Part shown: positions 16,518 through 25,265 of the stretch, in pieces
How the letters are laid out: every line of letters begins with the position of its first letter
How positions within the stretch are numbered: the stretch's first letter is position 1
Source: Halomarinibacterium sp041392125
GTDB taxonomy: Bacteria > Bacteroidota > Bacteroidia > Flavobacteriales > Flavobacteriaceae
Direction: 5' to 3'
Length of the DNA stretch: 64,000 nt
NCBI GenBank assembly: GCA_041392125.1
Contig: JAWKMR010000003.1
Coordinates: 248,001-312,000 of the forward strand
Notes under the pieces: model-generated
What the model was told of the DNA's origin: nothing
Seen by the model: only the letters and a program-made list of their open reading frames with translations
Database searches by the model: none
Program-made: the position numbers and the translations under genes

Positions 16518-19500
16518 ATGAAAAAAATTACACTTACTTTTTTATTGATAATGACTGCTGTCTTTGCGCAAGCTCAAACAGTTTTTATCAATGAAATACA
16601 TTACGACAATAATGGAGGAGATGTTAATGAAGGAGTTGAAATTGCAGGACCTGCCGGGACCGATTTAAGCGGATGGAGCTTAGTTCCTTATAACGGTTCT
16701 AATGGACAGCAATATTCCGTTACACCCTTGTCTGGCTCAATAGATGATGAAGGCAGCGGATACGGTGCAGTATTCTTTGCAATTGTTGGGCTTCAAAATG
16801 GTGCTCCCGATGGAATTGCCCTTGTGGACGATCTTGGAACCGTAATTCAATTCTTAAGTTATGAAGGAACTTTTGCTGCCACAAATGGTCCGGCAAATGG
16901 TTTAAACGCTACAGACATTGGTGTTTCTGAAGTAGGAACTACTCCTATTGGAGAGTCTCTTCAGCTTATTGGAACCGGAAATATTTATACAGATTTTTCC
17001 TGGACAGGACCCGTTGCTGAATCTCCGGGCTCAATTAATGTTGGACAAACCTTTACAGGAGGAGGAACAGGGAATCCTCCAATAATTTCTTGTCCTGCAA
17101 ACATTGTATTAGATAACATAGCAGGACAATGTGATGCCATTGCCAATTACGCCGGAACAGCTATCGATATTGAAGATGGAGATCTTTCAAGCAGTATTGT
17201 TTATACCCCTGCTAGTGGAAGCTTCTTCCCTGTAGGAACGACAACGGTAACTGCCTCAGTAACCGATAGCGATGGCAATACTTCTACCTGTACTTTTGAT
17301 GTTACGGTAAATGATGTTGAAAATCCAGTGGCTACTTGTTCAGACATCACTGTAGATCTTGATGCCACAGGAAATGTAACCGTATTCCCAGGCGATGTTG
17401 CCACAGTAACCGACAACTGCCCCGGAACTACCTTACAATTCCAAGGAATTGGTGGGCCATCTGGTGCTATAACCACCCTTTTCAATAGTAATAATGGTGG
17501 AGCTAACGGATGGACCGTTATGTACGATTTAACCGTAGGTGCCAGTGATATTGAAATCACAGGATTTGACATGAATACCTCAAGTACTTCTGCTTTCAAC
17601 CTACAAGTCTACACTCTCGTTGGAACTTTTGTGGGTAACCAAACCAATCCCGGAGCTTGGACACTTACGGCTACCGGTTCCGGAACCGGCGCAGGTACCA
17701 ATAACCCCTCTAACGTAACCCTTGTAAGTCCCATGACACTTTCTGCAGGAACTACTTACGGTATCGGTTTGAGAATGGTTGAAGCTGGTCCACAATACTC
17801 AGGAACGGGAACAAACCCAGCTCCAGGAAGTACCAGCTACTCTAATGCAGATCTTAGCTTATCTCTTGGATCAGCAGTATCTGGATTATTTACCGGAAGT
17901 GTATTTACCCCTCGTATCTGGAACGGTACTATTTACTACGGAAGCCCTGCACCTCCTGTGCCTTCCTTAGACTTTACCTGTATGGAAGTTGGTCCTAATA
18001 ATGTAACGGTAATAGCTACCGATGCCGCAGGAAACACCTCTACCTGTACCGCAGTGGTTACTGTAGAAGATAATATTGCTCCGGTAATTGTTTGTGCGGG
18101 AGAGGCGTCAGGCCCCTCAGTATTCATTAATGAAATACATTACGATAATACAGGAGCAGACCAAGATGAGGCTATTGAGATTGCAGGTCCTGCAGGAACC
18201 GATTTAAGCACCTATTCCTTAGTTCTCTACAATGGAAATAATGGTCAAGAATATGATAACTTAACTTTAAGCGGAACTATTGATGATGAGGGTAATGGTT
18301 TTGGAGCTGTAAACTTCCCAATTTCTGGAATCCAAAATGGTTCACCAGACGGAATTGTTTTAGCGAATAATGGAACCATTATCCAATTCTTAAGTTATGA
18401 AGGAAGTTTTATTGCCGTTGATGGAATTGCTGCAGGATTAACTTCAACAGATATTGGGGTTTCAGAACCGGGAAATACTCCCATAGGTGAATCATTGCAA
18501 CTTTCAGGATCTGGAACCTATTATCCTGATTTTACCTGGATAGGACCAACAGCATCGTCTCCTGGGGATATCAATTCTGGTCAAACTTATATTCCTCCAA
18601 CATCATCTGTTTTTGATGTTATTTTAGATGGCACTACCGGTACGGTAACTGTAGATCTTAACGACCTATTGTTAAGTGTAGATGAAGCTTGTAGCTATAC
18701 CGTAACCACCGGTGGAGGTGCTCCCGTTCCAGGAACTATCACAACCCTGTTCGATTCTAACAATGGTGGTTCCAACGGAGGAGCAATCTATTTTGACCTC
18801 ACCGTAGGACCACAGGATATTACCCTGAACGATTTGGATATCAATACCGATGAGCCTGGAGCCTTTACGATGGATATCTATACCTTAGTAGGCACCTATG
18901 TAGGCAACACCGGAAATGCAGGTGCTTGGACCTTGGCCACAAGTTCTTCAGGAACGGCCTCAGGAACCCTTAACGTGCCTTCTAATGCTGTTTTGGATAC
19001 TCCGCTTGTATTGACCGCCAACACTACCTATGGGATGGCCTTGGTATTGGATGCTTCTCACGGACATAGCTATTCAGGAACCGGTAGTGACCCTTCGCCC
19101 GGTAGCACCAACTATTCCAATGCAGACCTTACTCTTGACTTAGGGGCAGCAACCAATGTTCCGTTCGACGGGTCTCCATTCAGCCCAAGAATATTCAATG
19201 GTACTCTTAACTATGTTACTGGCGAACCTGTAGCTACCGAAGTTACCTTCGATTGCTCGCAATTAGGAGAAAACCAAGTAGAGATAACCGTAACCGATGC
19301 CAGTGGAAACTCTTCTACCTGTACTGCAACGGTAAATGTTATCGATAATACCGATCCTATCTTGGTATGTATGGATGCTACCGTATCTCTTGATGAAAAC
19401 GGTATGGCTTCGATAACTCCAGATTTGTTCATCGACACGGCTAACTCCTTCGATGCCTGTGGTATTACCATCACGGCGGTAGATGTAACCGATGTTACTT

Positions 19501-20126
19501 GTGACGATATAGGTACTCCTATCACCGTTACAGTATTTGCCAGCGATGCCAGTGGAAACTTAGCTTCTTGTACGGCTACCTTAACGGTAGTGGATGATAT
19601 GGGCCCAACCATTGAAGGATGTCCTGCAGACTTAACTGTAGATCCGGGACCACTTAACTTGTTCTATGAACTACCTGATTACTGGGCTCAAGGAGGTATC
19701 ACCGCAGTGGACAACTGTACCGATCCGGTGACTATCTTTAGCCAAAGTCCGGCTCCGGGTACTTTATTACCCGATGGAGTGTATACCATCTCTATTTGTG
19801 CTACCGATGAGTACGGAAATGAGGGTTGTTGTACCTTCGAGCTTACCGTAGAAAGTATCCTTGGTACCGACGATGTGGCTCTGGACAACGCTATTGCGAT
19901 GTATCCTAACCCAACCGATGGACAGGTAACTATTGCTAATACTTCTAACATTCAGTTGGAAAAAGCGGCGATTTACGATGCTAACGGAAGACTGGTGCAA
20001 CAGGTTGACCTTCGTGGTATGACCACCGAGAGAACCTTCAACGTGTCTAGCCTTGCTTCGGGTGTGTATATGGTACAAATCCAAAGTGAAAGTGCACAAA
20101 CCGTAAAACGTTTGATTAGAAGATAA
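16518..20126 (+). CDS. Lamin-tail/HYR-repeat protein secreted by T9SS
   Basis: 1202-aa secreted multidomain protein. Sec signal about residues 1-20 (ends AQAQ). Two lamin-tail-like domains start at VFINEIHYDN (about residues 22 and 535). HYR/Ig-like repeats carry TDxxGNxSTCT motifs, and a roughly 160-aa beta module beginning ITTLFxSNNGG occurs at about 315-475 and 739-900. A type A T9SS sorting domain closes the protein (MYPNPTDGQVTI to KRLIRR, about 1125-1202). Likely anchored on or released from the cell surface; a role in adhesion or matrix is inferred. Own promoter and a strong terminator flank it. Confidence 0.9.
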   Translation: MKKITLTFLLIMTAVFAQAQTVFINEIHYDNNGGDVNEGVEIAGPAGTDLSGWSLVPYNGSNGQQYSVTPLSGSIDDEGSGYGAVFFAIVGLQNGAPDGIALVDDLGTVIQFLSYEGTFAATNGPANGLNATDIGVSEVGTTPIGESLQLIGTGNIYTDFSWTGPVAESPGSINVGQTFTGGGTGNPPIISCPANIVLDNIAGQCDAIANYAGTAIDIEDGDLSSSIVYTPASGSFFPVGTTTVTASVTDSDGNTSTCTFDVTVNDVENPVATCSDITVDLDATGNVTVFPGDVATVTDNCPGTTLQFQGIGGPSGAITTLFNSNNGGANGWTVMYDLTVGASDIEITGFDMNTSSTSAFNLQVYTLVGTFVGNQTNPGAWTLTATGSGTGAGTNNPSNVTLVSPMTLSAGTTYGIGLRMVEAGPQYSGTGTNPAPGSTSYSNADLSLSLGSAVSGLFTGSVFTPRIWNGTIYYGSPAPPVPSLDFTCMEVGPNNVTVIATDAAGNTSTCTAVVTVEDNIAPVIVCAGEASGPSVFINEIHYDNTGADQDEAIEIAGPAGTDLSTYSLVLYNGNNGQEYDNLTLSGTIDDEGNGFGAVNFPISGIQNGSPDGIVLANNGTIIQFLSYEGSFIAVDGIAAGLTSTDIGVSEPGNTPIGESLQLSGSGTYYPDFTWIGPTASSPGDINSGQTYIPPTSSVFDVILDGTTGTVTVDLNDLLLSVDEACSYTVTTGGGAPVPGTITTLFDSNNGGSNGGAIYFDLTVGPQDITLNDLDINTDEPGAFTMDIYTLVGTYVGNTGNAGAWTLATSSSGTASGTLNVPSNAVLDTPLVLTANTTYGMALVLDASHGHSYSGTGSDPSPGSTNYSNADLTLDLGAATNVPFDGSPFSPRIFNGTLNYVTGEPVATEVTFDCSQLGENQVEITVTDASGNSSTCTATVNVIDNTDPILVCMDATVSLDENGMASITPDLFIDTANSFDACGITITAVDVTDVTCDDIGTPITVTVFASDASGNLASCTATLTVVDDMGPTIEGCPADLTVDPGPLNLFYELPDYWAQGGITAVDNCTDPVTIFSQSPAPGTLLPDGVYTISICATDEYGNEGCCTFELTVESILGTDDVALDNAIAMYPNPTDGQVTIANTSNIQLEKAAIYDANGRLVQQVDLRGMTTERTFNVSSLASGVYMVQIQSESAQTVKRLIRR

Positions 20127-20147
20127 TTCAAAATCATCTTTATAAAC

Positions 20148-20175
20148 AAAACCCCCTCCGTTTGGAGGGGGTTTT
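20148..20175. terminator. Strong bidirectional terminator
   Basis: AAAACCCCCTCC-GTTT-GGAGGGGGTTTT: a 12-bp perfect stem with a 4-nt loop, A tract before and T tract after. It serves the convergent HYR gene and pheS. Confidence 0.92.
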
Positions 20176-20220
20176 ATTTTTATATCTTTAAAGAACTTTC
20201 TTGTTAGGATTGCTCAGAAA

Positions 20221-21240
20221 TTATAGTGAGCTTTTAAATTGTTCTAAAAACCGAATATCGTTTTCACTAAGCATCCGAATATCTGGAATTTGATGAAGCA
20301 ATAATGCTATCCTGTCGATTCCCATGCCAAACGCAAAGCCGGAATATTTTTGCGAATCGATGCCGCAATTTTCAAGAACATTAGGATCTACCATGCCACA
20401 GCCCATAATTTCTAACCAGCCGGTTCCTTTAGTCATTTTATAATCGGTTTCAGTTTCAAGTCCCCAATAGACGTCTACTTCGGCACTGGGTTCAGTAAAG
20501 GGGAAATACGAAGGGCGGAGTCTAATTTTTGACTTTCCAAACATTTCAGTAGTAAAATATTGTAGTGTTTGTTTTAAGTCGGCAAAACTTACTCCTTCAT
20601 CCACATATAATCCTTCCACTTGGTGAAAAAAACAATGCGACCGTGCAGAGATGGCTTCATTTCTGTAAACTCTCCCCGGTGAAATAGTACGAATGGGCGG
20701 TTTGTAGGTTTCCATGTAACGAACTTGTACCGAAGAGGTATGGGTCCGAAGTAAAATATCAGGATTCGTTTGAATAAAAAAGGTATCCTGCATGTCCCGT
20801 GCCGGATGGTATTCCGGGAGGTTTAAGGCCGTAAAATTATGCCAATCGTCTTCAATTTCCGGGCCTTCTGAAACATTAAAGCCAATTCTTGAAAAGATTT
20901 CGATGATTTTATTCTTTACCAATGATATAGGATGTCGGGATCCTAAAGAGATAGGTTCGCCGGGACGAGATAAATCGCCATAAACTCCTTGCACCTCTTC
21001 ATTACTTTCAAAAGATTCTTTAAGTGAGTTTACTTTTTCTTCGGCTTTAGCCTTTAACGTATTAATGGTTTGTCCAAACTCTTTTTTTTGGTCATTGGCT
21101 ACATTTTTGAACTCGGCAAAAAATTCTTTCAGAAGACCTTTATTCCCCAAATATTTTATTCGGAATGCTTCTACTTCTTCCTTCGTTTTTGCAGTAAATG
21201 CCTCTACTTGGGCAATATGTTCCTTTATAGTATCTATCAT
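20221..21240 (-). CDS. pheS: Phenylalanyl-tRNA synthetase alpha subunit
   Basis: Class II aminoacyl-tRNA synthetase subunit, 339 aa. An N-terminal coiled-coil runs to about residue 90. Class II motifs include ARDMQDTFFI, FHQVEGLYVDEGVSF and the C-terminal GFAFGMGIDRIALL. Monocistronic, with a -7 element 24 bp upstream. The beta subunit is not in the window. Confidence 0.97.
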   Translation of the reverse strand: MIDTIKEHIAQVEAFTAKTKEEVEAFRIKYLGNKGLLKEFFAEFKNVANDQKKEFGQTINTLKAKAEEKVNSLKESFESNEEVQGVYGDLSRPGEPISLGSRHPISLVKNKIIEIFSRIGFNVSEGPEIEDDWHNFTALNLPEYHPARDMQDTFFIQTNPDILLRTHTSSVQVRYMETYKPPIRTISPGRVYRNEAISARSHCFFHQVEGLYVDEGVSFADLKQTLQYFTTEMFGKSKIRLRPSYFPFTEPSAEVDVYWGLETETDYKMTKGTGWLEIMGCGMVDPNVLENCGIDSQKYSGFAFGMGIDRIALLLHQIPDIRMLSENDIRFLEQFKSSL

Positions 21241-21263
21241 AACATCCTAACGGTTGTAGGTCA

Positions 21264-21271
21264 CAAAAATA
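21264..21271 (-). promoter_or_regulatory. Bacteroidetes -7 element (TATTTTTG) for pheS
   Basis: Exact TAnnTTTG on the minus strand, 23 bp upstream of the pheS start codon. Confidence 0.6.
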
Positions 21272-21286
21272 GGGCTTTCTAAAGAA

Positions 21287-21643
21287 TTAATCGATGACTT
21301 TCTTTTCCAAAAAATATAATACAATGGCTTCTTTCATTAATACGCTTTGCTCTCCTGCTTTTAAAGGGGGCAGTTGCTCTAAAATTTTATAGTGTGGCCA
21401 ACCCTCTTCATCAAAATAATCGAAGGCGTAATAGCCAAAGGGTTCCAGCAATCTGCAAATGGCAATATGCATAAGGTTAATTTTTTCATCTTTTTTGAAT
21501 TTACGATGCAGTTGTCCTAATTCTTGTAACCCTATTAAATATATAATCGCGTCCAAATCTAAGGGTTCCCCATCTGCAAATTGATTGCTTAACAAGCTTA
21601 CAATTGCCTCCCAGCGTAATTTCATTTGTTCATCTCTTGCCAT
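21287..21643 (-). CDS. Small conserved cytosolic protein, unknown function
   Basis: About 118 aa, soluble, mixed alpha with many charged residues; segments include LLEPFGYYAFDYFDEEGWPHY and EAIVLYFLEKK. The start was chosen at MARDEQMK (21643) because a TATTTTTG -7 element at 21650-21657 overlaps the alternative ATG at 21652. Not recognised as a characterised family, though it has the look of a conserved Bacteroidetes protein. Divergent from the cvpA-like gene. Confidence 0.72.
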   Translation of the reverse strand: MARDEQMKLRWEAIVSLLSNQFADGEPLDLDAIIYLIGLQELGQLHRKFKKDEKINLMHIAICRLLEPFGYYAFDYFDEEGWPHYKILEQLPPLKAGEQSVLMKEAIVLYFLEKKVID

Positions 21644-21649
21644 AGGGTA

Positions 21650-21657
21650 CAAAAATA
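21650..21657 (-). promoter_or_regulatory. Bacteroidetes -7 element overlapping an alternative start
   Basis: TATTTTTG on the minus strand, 6 bp upstream of the ATG at 21643. It would give a nearly leaderless mRNA and argues against a start at 21652. Confidence 0.5.
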
Positions 21658-21714
21658 AGGGTATTTAAACATTAATTACAGGAAATTGTATCTTTACCAA
21701 AAGACGATTGAAGA

Positions 21715-22242
21715 ATGAATAGTACCGATATAGTTCTTGGGGTAATTTTACTGCTTGCTTTTTATTCGGGTTTTAAAAAAGGGCTGTTTGTAACACTGGC
21801 CTCTCTTATTGGTTTGGTAGCCGGAGTTTATGGTGCTGTGTATTTTTCAGATTATGCCGGCGCTTATATTGCGAAATGGTTTCACTGGAGCGAAGAAATT
21901 ACGAAATGGGCTTCCTTTGCAGTTACTTTTTTACTCATTGTGTTGGTTTTGCATCTCCTCGGAAAATTTCTCACCAAGATAGCCGATTTTGCTGCCTTAG
22001 GGTTACTCAATAAATTATTAGGAGGCGTTTTTTCCTGCCTTCAATATGCGCTTATTTTAAGTGTTGTTTTTTTGTTTTTTAATTCCTCAAACCTTACCGG
22101 GTATATTATTTCCGAAGAAAAAAAAGAAACCTCGCTTTTGTACTCTAAAATTGAACCCATAGCCCCGTGGATCCTTCCTGCGTTGATTCAAGAATTTCAG
22201 AAAATAACTCCTGAAAATGAATCCATAGAAAGTAATGAGTAG
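21715..22242 (+). CDS. CvpA-family membrane protein
   Basis: 175 aa with four hydrophobic helices. The N-terminus VLGVILLLAFYSGFKKGLF is the CvpA signature (colicin V production family); the short tail is charged and probably cytosolic. CvpA proteins in other bacteria affect envelope homeostasis and biofilm; the role here is unknown. Convergent with the SulP gene, with a single base between the stops. A -7-like TATCTTTA lies at 21689. Confidence 0.85.
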   Translation: MNSTDIVLGVILLLAFYSGFKKGLFVTLASLIGLVAGVYGAVYFSDYAGAYIAKWFHWSEEITKWASFAVTFLLIVLVLHLLGKFLTKIADFAALGLLNKLLGGVFSCLQYALILSVVFLFFNSSNLTGYIISEEKKETSLLYSKIEPIAPWILPALIQEFQKITPENESIESNE

Positions 22243-22243
22243 G

Positions 22244-24094
22244 TTATATATCTTTAGAAACCGCTCCCTTAATATAAACCATTGCTGATTTGAAATCTGA
22301 AAAAAGGCACTCCTTAGGAACCAAATCCGGAATGATATCAATACTCGCCAATTTTGCACTTACTTGGTCTTGAAGGCCTTCAAAAACAGGTTGAATGTTT
22401 CTCTGGTTAAGGTCTAACAACACCTCTTCCATAGCGTACAAACCCGATTGATCTATGTAGGGTACTTCGGCCATTCGTATAATAACATAAGAGGCTTCGG
22501 AAGGAATTTCCTTAGACAATTCCTGAAACTCTGAAGTATATCCAAAAAATAAAGGCCCTTTTAATCTTTTTATAAATACTTTCGATTTTACCTCGGAAGG
22601 AATATTTACTTCATCTTTCCAGGGCATTTCCAATTCATCGGCATGATCAAGTTTTACCACTTGCGACTTCATGGCAGTAACATCGCCAATTTTTTTCATA
22701 AAAATAATAGATGCTAAGACAAAGCCAATACCCACGGCATACACCAAATCCCAAAAAACCGATAAGACGAGTACTACCAGCATGACAACCACTTCTCCTT
22801 TTTCCATTTTGGGTATGGCCTTTAAGCCTTTATAATCCATAACACCTATACCAACCGTAATTAATATTCCTGCCAGAACGGCTGCCGGAATCATAGATGC
22901 TATTGGTCCTGCAGCCAATAAAATTATCAGCAACAATAAGGAAGCAATCATTCCAGAAAGTTTTGTAGTACCTCCAGAGGATATATTTACCACCGTTCGA
23001 ATGGTAGCTCCCGCCCCTGGAATGCCTCCAAAAATAGAGGCTATACTGTTTCCAATTCCTTGTCCTATGAGTTCTTGATTAGGATTATGTTTAGTTTTTG
23101 TCATATTATCTGCCACCACCGAAGTCAACAAGGAGTCTATAGCACCCAAAAATGCCAGGGTCAATGCTGTTAAAATATAAGGCGACAATGTCCCAAAATT
23201 AAAAGCAGTAAAAATTTCCAGATTAGGCAATGGTATCCCTGCCGGTATTTTTTCGATGGGTCGATATTGTAGTTTTAAAAAATACGCTCCAAAAGAAACC
23301 ACAAACAATGCTACCAATGTGCTTGGGACTTTTTTAGTTATGTATTTAAAACCATAAATAATACCTATGGTGAGTAATGCCAAAATTAGCTCCAACCAAT
23401 TGATGTTTTGTAGTGCTCTTGGTAGCGTTTTTAGGGCTCCGATAACTCCCGAACTTTTACTTTTTGCGAGAGTGGTTGCTTCTACCAATATTTCTTCTTC
23501 TGTTATTTCTTCGGCTCTTTTTACTGTTTCTTTAAAATCTTCCAAAACCAAAATTCCTTCTCCTGCTTCATCTTTTAATATTTTATCCAGAAGTACTTCT
23601 TCTGCCTGAGGTTTAAATTCGTTGATGAAAACCGTATCATCTTTGGTGTAATACCCTACTAATGGCAATAATTGCGTAATTAATATAATAACACCAATAG
23701 CTGTCATGAATCCTGAAACCACGGGATAAGGAATGTACCGTATATACTTTCCAATACCCGTTAATCCCAATCCAATTTGAAAGAGACCTGCAAGTAAAAA
23801 CACAGTTAATATGTAAGGCAGTGCTTTTTCTACATTCCCTTCATTAGCAGCAATAATTCCTGCAATGATGACCATGGAAACAGCTGTCATAGGTGCCGTA
23901 GGGCCCGAGATTTGTGTATTGGTACCCCCAAAAAGAGAGGCAAAAAACCCAATAAAAATAGCTCCGTAAAGTCCTGCACTTGGTCCAAGACCAGATTGAA
24001 CTCCAAAAGCCAGTGCTAATGGCAGCGCTACAATTCCGGCGGTAATTCCGCCGAGAAGATTTCCTCGAAAATTGGTAAATATATTTTTAAACAT
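22244..24094 (-). CDS. SulP-family inorganic anion transporter with STAS domain
   Basis: 616-aa inner-membrane transporter for sulfate, bicarbonate or another anion. The N-terminal GITAGIVALPLALAFGVQSG and the ISGPTAPMTAV segment are family signatures. About 10-12 membrane helices carry a long charged loop at about residues 150-235. A cytosolic STAS domain occupies about residues 500-610 (YIDQSGLYAMEEVL). No carbonic anhydrase neighbour is present to settle the substrate. Confidence 0.92.
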   Translation of the reverse strand: MFKNIFTNFRGNLLGGITAGIVALPLALAFGVQSGLGPSAGLYGAIFIGFFASLFGGTNTQISGPTAPMTAVSMVIIAGIIAANEGNVEKALPYILTVFLLAGLFQIGLGLTGIGKYIRYIPYPVVSGFMTAIGVIILITQLLPLVGYYTKDDTVFINEFKPQAEEVLLDKILKDEAGEGILVLEDFKETVKRAEEITEEEILVEATTLAKSKSSGVIGALKTLPRALQNINWLELILALLTIGIIYGFKYITKKVPSTLVALFVVSFGAYFLKLQYRPIEKIPAGIPLPNLEIFTAFNFGTLSPYILTALTLAFLGAIDSLLTSVVADNMTKTKHNPNQELIGQGIGNSIASIFGGIPGAGATIRTVVNISSGGTTKLSGMIASLLLLIILLAAGPIASMIPAAVLAGILITVGIGVMDYKGLKAIPKMEKGEVVVMLVVLVLSVFWDLVYAVGIGFVLASIIFMKKIGDVTAMKSQVVKLDHADELEMPWKDEVNIPSEVKSKVFIKRLKGPLFFGYTSEFQELSKEIPSEASYVIIRMAEVPYIDQSGLYAMEEVLLDLNQRNIQPVFEGLQDQVSAKLASIDIIPDLVPKECLFSDFKSAMVYIKGAVSKDI

Positions 24095-24156
24095 CTCGTG
24101 TGTTATTTAAGCTGATTGTTTTTTTATAAAAAATTGAAAGGGGAGGTTGAATTCTA

Positions 24157-24450
24157 TTACAAAAATTCGGGAGGAGGGGAAATGGTAGAAGAATATTTAT
24201 TGTTAAAAAGTAATTCTAAGTTTTTTACAGGGTACTTTTTTTCAGAAAAAAAAGAGAAATTAACCACTGTATCCGGGGCTAAAAGGGTTACTTCATCAAA
24301 AGAAATACTCTCAGTTTGGTCTTTATTTTCCTCTTCAGCCAAAGAAAAAATATAGCTAGTATCTACTGTGTTATCAAATATAAAAACAATTATAGGGGTA
24401 ATTAAAACCCCAACAAATAAAAAAAGAAGAATAACGATTTTAAATTTCAA
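24157..24450 (-). CDS. Small single-span membrane protein, unknown
   Basis: 97 aa. The N-terminal hydrophobic segment VILLFLFVGVLITPIIVFIF is followed by an acidic region (FSLAEEENKDQTES). It sits 62 bp upstream of the SulP gene in the same orientation, so the two may be cotranscribed. A plus-strand frame over the same bases (24116-24355) lacks any membrane or signal feature and looks like a shadow. No family recognised. Confidence 0.55.
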   Translation of the reverse strand: MKFKIVILLFLFVGVLITPIIVFIFDNTVDTSYIFSLAEEENKDQTESISFDEVTLLAPDTVVNFSFFSEKKYPVKNLELLFNNKYSSTISPPPEFL

Positions 24451-24504
24451 AAAGAGATAGTTACAAAAGTCTCATTAAAGATAGAGAAAACTATTCATAT
24501 AACA

Positions 24505-25257
24505 TTAAAGTACTTTAATATCGGCTTCCGGGATCCATCCATCTTTTCCATCGGCAAGTAAAATACGCGCCCAATTATCTTCCGTTTGAAGAATGGATAC
24601 TTTGGTTCCTTCATGAATTTTAAATGCCGTTTCATCGCTCATTCGGGGGCCGTTTTTCACTTCGGCGACCTCTACAAATACAACAGCTTCCTTTTTATTT
24701 TCAGCTTTATGAAACGTTCTAAACGCCATGGTAAGCCCTGTAAATAAAACCAATAGAGAAAGTACGGAGCCTACAAAAAGAACCCTTTTTTTTTGAGAGT
24801 GAAATGAAAAATAATATCCTAAAAATAATATCATAAAAAGGGTTACCGCAATAACACTTACCCATGCCCAGCCATTAAAAGTGAGCAACTTTGAAAGTTT
24901 GGCATCCCATTGCACAAAAAAAGTTTGCGGAAGTGGCTCAATGGCGTCAACGGCAGCATTTTGTGCAAACGCCAGATTGTTTTTAATTTCCGTATCATTG
25001 GGCGAAAGTTGCAACGCCTTTTCATAATAATAGATACTTGGGCCAATATGGTTTAGCTTATAATGCGCATTGGCAACATTAAAATATAGTGCCGCAGAAT
25101 GCTCCCCGCTGGAAAGAATTTTCATCCAGTTAGTAATAGCCTCCTCATATTTTTCGGCTTTGTATTGTTCCTTTCCCTGCTCAAAAAGGGCATTATTTTG
25201 AGCGATTCCAAAAATGGAAAAGAAAAACAGAAGTAAAAAAAACGTCTTTTTCATCAC
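24505..25257 (-). CDS. batE: BatE-like TPR and SH3-domain protein
   Basis: 250 aa. A signal peptide or first membrane segment ends near IAQNNALF. Tetratricopeptide repeats follow at about 25-105, with ALYFNVANAHYKLNHIGPSIYYYEKALQLSP. Then come two membrane helices (about 130-185) and a C-terminal bacterial SH3 domain (about 195-250; ISILQ-type beta strands ending DGWIPEADIKVL). It ends the Bat operon, following batD by 8 bp. Bat proteins are linked to envelope stress tolerance in Bacteroides and Leptospira. Confidence 0.85.
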   Translation of the reverse strand: MMKKTFFLLLFFFSIFGIAQNNALFEQGKEQYKAEKYEEAITNWMKILSSGEHSAALYFNVANAHYKLNHIGPSIYYYEKALQLSPNDTEIKNNLAFAQNAAVDAIEPLPQTFFVQWDAKLSKLLTFNGWAWVSVIAVTLFMILFLGYYFSFHSQKKRVLFVGSVLSLLVLFTGLTMAFRTFHKAENKKEAVVFVEVAEVKNGPRMSDETAFKIHEGTKVSILQTEDNWARILLADGKDGWIPEADIKVL

Positions 25258-25265
25258 TCAATCTT

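Noticed and set aside
19211..20099. Several minus-strand frames over the HYR/T9SS gene
   Set aside because: Shadows caused by the Thr/Val/Gly-rich codon repeats of the real gene.
24116..24355. Plus-strand frame opposite the small membrane protein gene
   Set aside because: No signal or membrane pattern; the minus-strand frame has a clear N-terminal membrane segment and sits in line with the SulP gene.
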